Assembly (NCBI GenBank): GCA_963377175.1 | Contig: CAUJNA010001835.1 | Coordinates: 815,001 to 879,000 of the forward strand | DNA length: 64,000 nt | From: Effrenium voratum | Taxonomy: Eukaryota; Sar; Dinophyceae; Suessiales; Symbiodiniaceae | Reading direction: 5' to 3' | Part shown: piece after piece, positions 25,667 through 34,100 of the stretch | How the letters are laid out: each line of letters begins with the position of its first letter | Numbering within the stretch: the stretch's first letter is position 1 | Position numbers and translations under genes: made by a program | Notes under the pieces: generated by a model | The model's input: the letters and a program-made list of their open reading frames with translations, nothing else | What the model was told of the DNA's origin: nothing | Databases searched by the model: none

Positions 25667-28600
25667 CATGCATTGTGAAAGGTCCTGCTACATAGACAGG
25701 TAGACGGACAAACAGAATGCCCTGCTCTACCCCTTCATCTAAACCGGCATCCCCCGGCCATCCGCGCTTCAACAACCTGCGTGTTCGGTCACCCATCTGT
25801 CCGTGCAGGAGTAGTCCAGCAACATGGTCGTCGCTAGCGCCAGGTTCATGTTCTTTGACATTCCCGTCTTCTCCTGGCCATAACCACATAATCATACTTT
25901 CGGGCTGTTCTGTGTGTGTGTGTGTGTCTCTAGACGGCCGGAAACCAGTGGGTCGTCTTGAAAAGCCAAAAGGAACCTCGTGCTCTTTTCTGGGGATCTA
26001 GATCCTCTGGGCCAAGTCAGTAAGGCACTCTTGAAGCAACCTCTTGAGATCATAGGACCACATATGTGACAAAAAAAGGCCACTGGTGGATGGACAAGAC
26101 CTGTTTCTCGACTGGGTCGCCTTGAAAGTTGCCCGCGCCGGTTCCAATGATGTACGGGAATTCCCTTTAAACGACCGCTTAGAGGGCAAACATGGGTATG
26201 TCTGTTTTGGAAGGTAGCGCTTGTTTGCTGGTTTTAAAGGAAAGCTAAGAGGAAACCACCATTCTGGAGGATGTCACTTTCGTGATAAGGGGCGGTTCCC
26301 TGCTTGGTGGGGCATCTGCTCATTCGAGGGGATTCCTCTGACCAGGATCCGAAGCGAACATGGCCAGATCCAAACAAAAAGGGTGTGTCCTTGTGTGGGG
26401 GTGTGGCGGGATGCCCCCCAATTAAAAAAAAAGACTGCCAACTCCAGGAAGACGTACCATCCCAGGCCAGCCTAAAGCGGACAACGGTCTTCCAGGAGCC
26501 CCCTGTCAGCTTCAATACTGGGGGGAGGTCATGCCACCAAACTAGCCCAAAAGTGACCAAAGCTCAGGAGAACTCGGGGGGGGGAGTGGGCGAAGATGTC
26601 CCGCAAACTTTCCCCGCGCTTCGCCTCTCCCAAAATTCGCCAAACGGCGGCATCCGACTATCGGCGCCTGCGTGCGGAGGCCTCCGCGCGGCAGGCCGCG
26701 GCACGCCGCGGCGGGGAGGAAGAGGCACAGCCCCAAAACCAGCAACGCCAGCGAGGCACGGGAGGTCCACCTCGGGCGGGCGAGCGTGGAGTCGCTTCTT
26801 ATGTGGATCCAGCTGGGTCGAAAAGCCGGTAACTTGAAAAGGAGCTGGGGTCAAAAAGGGGGAAAACCCCAAGGGGAACCCAGCAATCTGGAAACAAGGA
26901 CTAAAGTGTGCGGGTAGTATTTCCTGGTGGATCCAACTGGCTCCGCCTTGAAGTATACTCGGACCGCTTTGATTCTGGGAAGCGCTCAGGCCGAGCAGCT
27001 CCATTGCACACCACACCGCGGAGAGCGTGGGGTGCTGCATCCACCACCGGTCCTCTGACAAGTCCCTCAGCTGGATTCCTCCCTCCGCCCCGAGCAAGGT
27101 CTTTCTTGCGTCAAGTCTGACCTCTTGCAGCTTTTGCATGTATTAACACGAGGTCCTCCAGTAGAGAGGTTAGAATAAGGGCACCCTTTTTTCTGTAGTC
27201 TATTTCAGTAGGGGAACCCTCCCCCAAAAAAGGGCAAAAGGGCACTACCGGGGGACCTAGACAACTATTTGTATCTCTACCGTCTCTTTTTGGGCGCTTC
27301 GCTTGGGTCATGAGACGAATCGCCACAGATCTAGCTCCGGAAGCTTCTACTGAGGGATTTTGGGAATGAACTGAAAGATGCCCAAGGAAACCACCAAATT
27401 TGAGGCAACAGGTAAGGCCATGAGCAAAGCAAAAGCCACCCCATTCAATTCCCCAATTCTCAGACAAACGCACACGTGATGCCAAAGATTCCCATCCCCA
27501 CGACCCTTCTTGGCCCAACTAGATCCTAGTTCATGGCTAAGTCTTAAAAAAAGACCATGTGTTCTGACACCACAAACTTGTCATGATATCTCTGAAAGGG
27601 TTAACTTACAGGAACAAATCTACAGGAAACAGGCCCAAAACATGCTGAACAAGCTGCTTTCCTGTGAAAGTTCCTGCAACCCCACCCTCGGAATATCTCA
27701 CTTATAGCCCACCCTCAAAAAAACATCAGCTTGAAGAAGGCCCTGGGCCCTAGATCTCTCATTCTAAAGGGGGGTTCACTGACGAAGTCGAAATGTGTTT
27801 CTTCCAGAGCCCCGATCCTCAAGGGATTCAAGATCAGTATGGGTCAAAAACAAAAGTGGGACCCTGGTAAATGGAAACAGGGAGACCCTCCAGTCCCCGG
27901 GTGGCTAAATTTTGACATGCATCCCCATATCTCTGTTCGAGCAACGCGAGCCAAACGTCCCATGCACCTCACAGCTTGGGACTCCTTTTCGTTCCCCAAA
28001 GGGTTGGTAAGTTGCCCTTGGATCATACCAAAAAAAACATGATTGAGTGTTTAGAAAGCGAAAATGCGGATTTAGATGATGAGTTGGGCTACACCTAAGA
28101 GGCCCTACCTGACCAAGATCACGAGGTGAGAATGCGGTCATTCAGATAGGGTCACCGTTGTCTTCTACCGCCAGCACGCGAACACGCGAAAAAGAATCAC
28201 AGCGGCGCCAAGGCAGCAGAGCGCCGAACGCACAGAAAACAGACATGGCCCAACTTGAAGACGACTTGGGCTCAAAAAGCAGGGTTGTTTGTGGATGTGT
28301 CCTTTCAGGAACCCGTCAAAACGACGTGAAAATCAATATCAACCCGTGAATTGCGCGGATGGTTTCAACAAGGCGTGCCTGCATTGTATCGTGGGCCTTC
28401 CGAGCGGCTATCCCCTGTTCACCAAGAAGTTGCCGTGTTATGGGCTTATCTTGGCTTCTCCTAGGCTTACCGATGACCAACCCCCACCCCAACAGCCCCT
28501 TGGAGGTCCCTCATTTTCCTTGGAGAGTCCCCCCAAAATGTCGAGCCCCAAGTCACAAACCCCTCAGCTAAAAAATGACGGCATGCCCTTTTCAGTGGGG

Positions 28601-28892
28601 ATACATACCTTTTATCCAGGGATGGTTCATAAGTAACAAGTGCGGCTTTGACATCAGGTTCAGTATTCTGCGGACGCAATTTTGGCTTGGCGATTCCATG
28701 GAAGCTCCCAGTCCAAGCCGGACCGCCTCGCGATTCGCGCCTTTTCGGAACCCAAATCCTTCTTTTCTGTGTGGTGTATCAAAGGGGAAACCCTAGGTCA
28801 CATTTGCAAACGGGGCTTCGCATCTATCCCACCAAGAAAGTTGGGGGCCGCTCCGAGCCAGGCGGCACGGCCAGGGCCGTTTCATTCGCCAT
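11345..28892 (-). CDS. major facilitator superfamily transporter, Bcr/CflA-type drug:proton antiporter (17 exons, about 509 aa)
   Basis: The seventeen exons listed separately join without a frame break from ATG at 28892 to TAA at 11345. The product has 12 hydrophobic segments. DQYQPSMPQMA stands where Bcr/CflA proteins carry TDMYLPALPxIA. GPLSDRMGRRP is MFS motif A between segments 2 and 3. GRVLQG, SMGGLLASYAGWR and VFVLEET follow at the family positions. The role is predicted proton-driven export of small molecules across a membrane; substrate and membrane are unknown. The C-terminus is a long Glu/Asp/Lys tail not typical of the family. Of 16 introns, about 6 start GT, 7 GC and 3 GA, and all 16 acceptors are AG|G. 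The first two exons are the least certain. Confidence 0.88.
11348..11475. repeat. GGA/TCC-rich simple sequence encoding the acidic tail
   Basis: On the plus strand, imperfect CTC/TCC trinucleotides run from the stop codon through the tail. It is translated only in the transporter frame. Confidence 0.85.
13231..13305 (-). CDS. transporter exon 16 (segment 11)
   Basis: 75 nt encoding DIAGVATSVALCAQYLLSSL then ISLPG, matching AGTASALLGxxQxxxGALxS of the family. Acceptor GTGAG|G; the GTACCT donor is assigned by phase. Confidence 0.87.
13609..13687 (-). CDS. transporter exon 15 (segment 10)
   Basis: 79 nt encoding SVICILQLLVFPPIIAYHAE then FTEELQ. Acceptor GCGAG|G, donor CAG|GA. The phase-2 start completes a Trp from the previous exon. 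Confidence 0.85.
13915..13995 (+). repeat. high-copy short dispersed repeat (MITE-like), reference copy
   Basis: The family core is TTTAAAGGGAAACCAAAAGG, with TTTTGAGGGGGNCCC on one side and CCACCNTTTTGGGGNCCCC on the other, 60-90 bp in all. Other copies by eye: plus orientation near 26.22, 33.24, 36.42, 39.89, 43.09, 43.31, 44.05, 51.91 and 52.49 kb; minus orientation near 3.35, 6.94, 13.53, 15.30, 15.48, 18.50 and 32.51 kb. All are diverged and non-coding. Confidence 0.75.
14774..14856 (-). CDS. transporter exon 14 (segment 9)
   Basis: 83 nt encoding VLLLFIPILLGAAGLLVLGA then CFSESLG. Strong GTACGT donor; acceptor TTCGAG|G. Confidence 0.88.
15297..15380 (-). repeat. short dispersed repeat copy
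   Basis: GAATGATGGCTTTCCC, then TTTGTTTCCCTATGAACCC and a CACCCCCAAAAAGG end. A second copy follows at about 15475-15545, only 120 bp from the donor of transporter exon 13. Confidence 0.75.
15594..15704 (-). CDS. transporter exon 13 (segment 8)
   Basis: 111 nt, phase 0 at both ends. DTYGQSVRGAARIAAAFAIS then CALGSLLARRLHRR fits the YGLxFGLNALGxILGSLLxRRLxRR region. GAG|G acceptor, GAG|GC donor. Confidence 0.9.
15727..15763. repeat. GGGTG microsatellite
   Basis: Six to seven GGGTG units in a transporter intron, 23 bp upstream of exon 13 in transcript sense. Confidence 0.95.
16508..16676. repeat. fold-back element
   Basis: GCAGGGTTGTGG near 16528 and CCACAACCCTGC near 16665 are inverted copies, with a second inner pair (TGTGATACAA and TTGTATCACAA). 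It could fold into a long imperfect stem within a transporter intron. Confidence 0.7.
16824..16872 (-). CDS. transporter exon 12 (segment 7, second part)
   Basis: 49 nt encoding KSLFDVVISSNGFILE, equivalent to LFAYISSSPFVLE. GC donor (GAG|GCGGC). The last 15 nt of the exon are repeated in the intron with a 17-bp offset. Confidence 0.82.
17223..17306 (-). CDS. transporter exon 11 (segment 7, first part)
   Basis: 84 nt, TTCTCAG|G acceptor. RDIYRVVRDRRRVMILLCVG corresponds to the LLRDRRFLGYALAG stretch entering segment 7. GT donor. A 119-bp repeat abuts its acceptor. Confidence 0.86.
17313..17431 (-). repeat. repeat family B, copy 1, abutting an acceptor
   Basis: Shares ATATGGGGTATGGGTCAAAAT, GGACCGCAG, TTACCAGGG and TTTTTGACC with the copy at 56.34 kb. 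Its end lies six bases from the acceptor AG of transporter exon 11. The termini GGGTCAAAAT and TTTTGACC are roughly inverted. Confidence 0.7.
17993..18064 (-). CDS. transporter exon 10 (central cytoplasmic loop)
   Basis: 72 nt, TTTGAG|G acceptor and CAG|GA donor. In the phase that links its neighbours it encodes a Cys-rich loop, GSVCLAARCTGEEPCLLGL. Another frame looks slightly more membrane-like, so the frame is less sure than the exon. Confidence 0.62.
18191..18327 (-). repeat. introner-like element, decayed copy 4
   Basis: Full length but diverged. The donor GT has become TT and the AG end is lost. It lies inside the intron between transporter exons 9 and 10. Confidence 0.7.
18610..18714 (-). 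CDS. transporter exon 9 (segment 6)
   Basis: 105 nt starting after ACTCAG|G, encoding CPFLVLALLSLSLTLFSVFV then LEETAVAPKTSEGY. LEET corresponds to LPET at the end of segment 6. The acceptor is the 3' end of an introner-like repeat. The GT donor (GTGCCTGAG) was picked by phase. Confidence 0.85.
18715..18858 (-). repeat. introner-like element, copy 1
   Basis: On the minus strand it runs from GTGAGCC to GACTCAG (144 bp). Its AG is exactly the acceptor of transporter exon 9. The donor of that intron lies about 0.8 kb further upstream, so the element forms the 3' part of a larger intron. The core TAGATGAAGGTTAGTAAGGG is shared with the other copies. Confidence 0.85.
19656..19737 (-). CDS. transporter exon 8 (segment 5)
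   Basis: 82 nt encoding TLMSLMLVGPIFAPSMGGLL then ASYAGW; the final AG joins the next G as Arg (GWR). The PxxAPxxGGLL pattern is characteristic of the family. GC donor. The following intron ends with an introner-like repeat. Confidence 0.92.
19986..20069 (-). CDS. transporter exon 7 (segment 4 and loop)
   Basis: 84 nt encoding LAASVYVVILASLRDCYADP and on to GARLRAM; the RVLQ-G junction is completed here. Acceptor GCAG|G, donor GTGGCT. The RDxY in the loop matches RDLY in Bcr-like proteins. Confidence 0.9.
21020..21123 (-). CDS. transporter exon 6 (segment 3)
   Basis: 104 nt, CAG|G acceptor, AAG|GC donor. Starts RPVILACQSMLAV, completing motif A (GRRP), and ends FMAGRVLQ, matching the ARxLQG stretch before segment 4 in the family. 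Confidence 0.92.
22006..22070 (-). CDS. transporter exon 5 (segment 2 and motif A)
   Basis: 65 nt encoding VHLLSCAAGTLMVGPLSDRM plus Gly, bounded by CAG|G and a CAG|GA donor. Contains most of MFS motif A (GxLSDRxGRR), which is completed across the junction. Confidence 0.92.
24172..24380. repeat. 98-bp tandem repeat, two full copies and part of a third
   Basis: Units start GATGGGCTGTGTTTTTTG and contain an A-run and ACAGACCCATGGCCCTGAAC. Copies at about 24172-24269 and 24270-24366, with a diverged third start. Inside the inverted-repeat element. Confidence 0.9.
24438..24505. repeat. 23-bp subterminal repeat, three copies
   Basis: AAAACTCAGCCCCCAGGAAT units ending in the right terminal inverted repeat. 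The repeats are extra copies of the element's own end. Confidence 0.85.
24585..24662 (-). CDS. transporter exon 4 (DQYQPSMP motif)
   Basis: 78 nt, phase 0 at both ends, GGGAG|G acceptor and CAG|GC donor. DQYQPSMPQMAEVF then VSPSAMGYTIQ correspond to the DMYLPALPAIA and VSxxxVQxTL stretches of Bcr/CflA transporters. Confidence 0.88.
25634..25666. repeat. GA dinucleotide microsatellite
   Basis: About 16 GA units; non-coding. Confidence 0.95.
26668..26770 (-). CDS. transporter exon 3 (membrane segment 1)
   Basis: 103 nt between CCCGAG|G and ACGCAG|GC. It encodes SLALLVLGLCLFLPAAA, a clear hydrophobic segment, then a short Arg/Gly loop. Segment 1 of the family sits directly before the DxYxPxxP motif of the next exon; the loop here is longer than usual. 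Confidence 0.62.
27000..27052 (-). CDS. transporter exon 2 (N-terminal cytoplasmic part)
   Basis: 53 nt after TCAGAG|G, encoding DRWWMQHPTLSAVWCAM, with a GC donor chosen by phase. Hydrophilic to amphipathic, before the first membrane segment. Other frames are also open, so this is a weak call. Confidence 0.42.
28833..28892 (-). CDS. transporter exon 1 (start codon candidate)
   Basis: ATG at 28892, 20 codons (MANETALAVPPGSERPPTFL), then a GTGGGA donor. A strong acceptor-like TTTCTTCCGCCAG|G lies directly before the ATG, so a 5' UTR intron or trans-spliced leader addition at this AG is possible. Phase fits the next exon. No family motif supports it. Confidence 0.48.
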
Positions 28893-28893
28893 C

Positions 28894-31078
28894 CTGGCGG
28901 AAGAAACGGCGAATGTGGCGAACCCCAAACCCATGTAAAGATTCAGGCGGCCGCATGGTTGGGGGAGTGGCCCTAACCTTCACTTACCCAAAATGTTGGA
29001 TTGCGGCTCCTGAGGGTCTGGGGGTCCCAAATACCTGGCTCGGGGAACCCAACCGCGTCATGTTCGTGGATGCGCCGGGAGTGGGCTGGAAGCAACTCGC
29101 AGAAATTCCGTGTGACTTTACATTTAGGCGGGTGCGTTGTTCCAGTTGTCCAGCCAGTCGGGAGGGTTTATTTTCCATTTAAATTCGACATACCGGAACT
29201 CGGGGAATTCCCCTTGTTCAGAACCTTGATGAGCGCTTGAATTGTGTCGCCCGGATCATTGCTCGGAGTCGCTCGTTGCACTTGGGATTCTGGGTCGGAA
29301 AGTAACTCGCTTGCCCCAAAAAGAAAAGTTGGAGAATACATCCAAAAACCGGCTGCTTGACACGAGATCAACTTCGCCCCGCTTCAAGTGCCCCCCAAAG
29401 CGCCCCTGCCTCGCAGCTTCGGCGGCAAACGGCTCGCCCGGGCTGCGATTTGTTGGGGGTCTGGGGAGTTGGGGATGTGGCTGACGAATAAGCCGGAAGA
29501 GGCGAGCTGCCCTTGGTTGTTCAAAGGGGAGCAATGTCCGTTTCTGCTTTGAAGTCTGTCTTTACTCTAGAGTCTAGAGGCAAGGAATCAAGGAGGCTCT
29601 CAGTGTTCCAGTTGTCCGCACCACTATTGAGCGTTTGGCAAAATCAGTGGGGAGCTCTCTTTTGGCATCGTCTTGACAGGGAAACAAGAAACATTTGCAC
29701 CTTTGTTTTTTTCAGGGGACTGTTTGCAGCCGAAAGACTCAAGAAGCATGAGAGCCCTTATTTTTGAGTTGTGTTACCGCTGGTTTCGCAAACGTGCATT
29801 GTTGTTTTTTTTCTGATTGAAGGTGCCTGTCTCGAGCGGATCTTGCTTTGTTTCTCAAGCTGCGAGCCGGAAGGCGGCGTCCGCAAAACTTTGCACGCGT
29901 CTTGAAAGGAACCTGGAAACTCAAGTTGCATGGTTGTGAACAAACCATCCCGTGCTGAATCGATGACAGCGGAATGTCAAGCTAATGTCCCAACTGAATA
30001 GACCAAGGTCCTGCTGACATGACTTTTGTGCGTCCAAAAACCTCGCAGGAACCTCTTGAGGGTTGCTTCACAGCCTCTGGCAGGGCAAACATGGGCTGTC
30101 TCCAAGGGTGGCATGAACCAAAATTGGTTGAAACAAAGTAGCTGGTCGGATCCAAATCCGAGCCCAGCTTGGTAAAGAACCCCTTTGGGCAGCAGCCCCG
30201 AATTTGGCCCAGGAAGGGAGCCCAAGGAAACCAGGCCGATGTCCGACCCTGGCGATCCTCTTTGCACAGCTCGCTCGGATGGTCGTTTTGATCCAAGGGG
30301 TCAGATTGAATCTTGGGGGGTTTGGGAGTACTTGGGGTCCAGTTTGCAGCGATCCTCTTACGGGTATTGGTGTTGGGTACCAAGTTGTTCCCCACCCTGT
30401 GATGTTTGCGTACCTCTGACAAACAACAACTAAGCCCAGCTGGCATCACCAACGGCAACCCCTAGAAACCTTCCGGACCTTTTGGGGACGATAGCGCGCA
30501 AAACAGCTCGTGTGGCCAAGTTTCCCCAGCTCTTTGTCATTACCATGCCGACTTTGTCACTTTGAAGATGTGCTGACCGACATGTCTGTTGCCTAGGCCA
30601 CATGCCCGAAATGGGTGGCTGGTTGAACCCACTCAAAGGGCCTTGTGAGAGCGGTCGCTTCTGTGTGTACGGGCATAAGTGTCCTTTTGGAAGAATAGAT
30701 GGGTTGCCCCGGTAAATAGGGCACAAAGTCCATCTAAACCACTGGAATCCATCCGTTTCTAGCCAAACTCACCGATCCAAAGGACACCGGACATCCCGAT
30801 CTGTGGAATCCGCTCCAAGGATCCACAGCCGGATTCGGCAACAAACCCAAGTTTGTTCTGTGGGGAAAGGGGCTCCCTGGTTTCTCCCGACCCCCAACCT
30901 ATTGTTCACTTTAGCATACACCGAACAAAAACGATGTGGAAACCCTTTGCAAAAGCTAGCAAAAATGGTCGTCAATTTGGCCCAGACATCCTGAATGAAC
31001 CATCTTTCCCAAGGTCCCTTAAAGCATAACCCAAGAGCCTTGTGGCTCCCGCAGCTCAGGTCTGAGAATCTCACAAAC
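28894..31078. other. region between the unknown gene and the transporter start
   Basis: Must hold the 3' end of the unknown gene if it ends here. Minus-strand candidates: 30435-30560 (SDKVGMVMTKSWGNLATRAV, running on to a TAG) and 29375-29460 (GEPFAAEAARQGRFGGHLKR). Neither could be joined in phase, so no call is made. Confidence 0.4.
28935..29012 (-). repeat. introner-like element, partial copy 5
   Basis: Only the donor-side half is recognisable (GGCGGCCGC and CTAACCTTCACTTACCC on the plus strand). It lies about 40 bp upstream of the putative transporter first exon. Confidence 0.55.
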
Positions 31079-31123
31079 TCGCTGGGCCCCGCGCCGCGCC
31101 GCGCTGGTCGATGCGGTCCAGGC
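31079..31123 (-). CDS. unknown gene, exon [14 protein letters not shown]
   Basis: 45 nt, GCAAG|G acceptor, GTTTGT donor; phase joins the previous exon as PES-LDRIDQ. Confidence 0.48.
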
Positions 31124-34100
31124 CTTGCTTTGAGTTGGTGGTGATTTCTGCAAACCAAACCACCAATTAGGAAAGCGAACAAATCTAAAACCCCTGATGT
31201 GGGGGTTGATCAAACGGTCCGCAATACATGGATGACCATTGGTTGGAAAGCCACTAAGACGATGATATTTGCCAATAAATGGGAAAAGTGACCTATGGTC
31301 ATTTGGGGGCCAGAAATATTGATCAACCCCAATGTCTGTTACTCATGAAACAAACTCAAACAAAACCCAGCAATCCTAAATAACGATGCCTGATACTGTG
31401 GATGGGCATAATCCACTTCGCACGATGGATAAAGCCTATGGCTATATACTGGGATTACACAAAACAACAACATACCAATTGGTGCGAGGTGGATTTTGCC
31501 CATCCCACAATAGCACGACTTTGCACCAGCAGACTGCCAATGCGATCTTGCTACTCGCATGGCTGTGACCTCAAAAGTGGCTGGGTCCTGAGGAGTTTTT
31601 ATGTGCACCAAGAGGTCCGACTCCGGCCCGATCGGAAGGGCAGAACTTTCGGTCCTCGGTAAAGGGAAGCCAAAGCTGCGCCGTTTCAAACCCCACTGAT
31701 GCTCAACTTGAAATTATTTGGACCCCCCAAAAAGTCGTCCTTTTAAAAACAGTTTAAACGCTCGGAATTGAAGGAGAAAGAATGGAAATCACTCACCAAT
31801 GTTCCGCCGTTTGATCATCTTTCAGGAACGTCCAGCACCCCGCGTGCAAGCCGCTGGTAGAGCTCAAAGACTTGGCCCCGCGTTTCTCCCAAGCGCCTTC
31901 AAAATGGTGCCGTCAGGTCGTTGCGGCGGCCTGGGCCCAGTCGAGTTGCCTGGATGTAAGCCCGTCGGTTTCCAAGGTGCGCATCGCAGAACTGCCAAAA
32001 CCCGCTCTTGGCCTCTTGGCAGGCGAAGTCATCCGAGGACGAAGCGCCACGTCGATAAACCCGCTGGCAGGCGAAGGGCGAAGTGGGCAGGCGCCGTCCG
32101 GAGCAGGCAAACCCCATGAGATGCGTACCGCGGGAATTGTAAAAAACCGACAAGCAATGTGCTGGCGCAAAAAAAAAAAAACGACCAATTGCTTCGGGCG
32201 GTTGCCTAAACAACCTTTCCCCAAAACTGGATCAAATCGAATCTGGTTGCTTGGGAAACCACCAAAACAAAATATGGTGAGTAACAATCAGTTAACATAC
32301 CCCATCAACAGGTACAAATTGTAGACTTCTCAGCACTTCCCAAGAATGGGTGCGCCGTACAAACGAGGTTCATGCTAGCTGATTGCCACCCACTAGCCTT
32401 TTGAGGCCGCCCCTTTTTGGGAGTAGTTTAACAAGTAACCAAAAGGAGAAACACCCCATTTTGGGCTTTGGATCCGCGATTTTGAGACAACCACATTTGG
32501 GATTGTATCCAAATAGTTTTCGGTTTTCCTTTACAAACCAAACCAAAAAGAGGGGTGGCCGCAAACAAAAACGAGCCACCCCCATTGTTTGATTACCCAA
32601 GTTGTAGATTGAACGCAAGGGGTTCTCTTGCGGATGCTTGGGGAAATCTTGAACGGAATGGTCTTGGGGCAAACCCATTTACGAGCTATTCAAGATCTGC
32701 AAAGCCTTGGAAGGCCCAGAAACCAATCTTGCAATGTCTTTGTATAGCTGTCTTCTTCTAGGACCCCCACAATACAGGGCTCACTGGATTTTCCCCTTCA
32801 AAAGTTGCAATTCACTGGTTTCCACTGAGACTGCCACTTTGAACTCCACAAAGATAAATGGAGGACACCCACAATGCATTTCGGCCTTCCCTTTGGCTTC
32901 CCCGGAAAAACCCTCACCTCCGCATCGATGGCGGAAGGCCGGGCGTCCGGGCCCCAGGAGGGTGGCGCGGCTTGCCGCGAGGAGAACCTGGCGGAAAATC
33001 CCAAAGCCTATCTCGCATGGCAGGAGCCTCCCAAGAAAAACCCGAAAAGGTGCCTTTGATCTCCCAGAAAAAAAAGGTGCGATTGTTTTCTTTTAGGTGG
33101 TATTGAATTTGAGTTGAATGCGTCTGTGTGTCACTTGCAGAGGTGCCTAAAGATCTTATGGAAGTGCACCGACTTCCAAAAAGAGACGCAGGGGACTCAC
33201 CAGGAAACCGCGGCCGTTTGGGCCTGTAGTATCTGATGGTACCCTTTTCAGTTGCTTTTTTCTTGAAACCAAAAGGAAAGCCGATATCCATGTTGGGGTT
33301 CCTCTATTTCGACACATACCCAAAGAAACGACTTTGAAAAACGAAAAGGAGATGTTGTTTTTTTCAAATATCAGTACCACCAGCTGGCCAAGCTACGAAG
33401 AAATGATGGCTTCGAGAGTCAGTATGAGTCTACCAAAATAAAATGACTGTGCTCTTGCCCGAAAAGGAAGGAAAGACACCCTAAATGCACCGCGAGAACA
33501 AAAAAAGAAGTGGAACGACCAAACTCAGAGTAGGGAACTCAAAAGGTACCAAAGGGGCCTTGGTGCGGTTTTGGCGCCATGCTTTCCCTTCAATTCCGCA
33601 AAGGGTGCAGATGGCTCCCTCGATCAAAGGCTTGGGATGCTCCGGGGATCCCATCGCCAAGGGTAAGCTGGCACATGAAAGAAAGGTCAAGGGAAGCACA
33701 TGGGTCTGTTTTTTTTCCCGTTTACCCCCCCCCCCCCCCAGTTTTTTGCTCTTTTTTTCGGGAAACTCTTTGGGTTGGTTTTATTTTTTAAAAGGGGAAA
33801 TAACAGGAGGACCAGAACCTTTCGGCTCCTTGGATCCGGTGAGCGCTCCGCGCCCAGCACGTGGCTACCTCCAAGTGCTTTTTGGGTACATAATTCTTCC
33901 GTTTTTGAGTTGCCCTGACAAGCAACTGGTTCTTTGGGGAGTGCTACAAACATGGTTGTCCTCCAACCGCCCTGCAACGAAACCGGTTCCGATGCCCGAG
34001 GCCACGACTTCTCCTTGTCGTCGTAGTGCACCTCGTGCTCCTGTTGACGGCAGCCCGGGATTTGGAATATGTGTGTGTGTGTGTGTGCTTTCCTGTTTCA

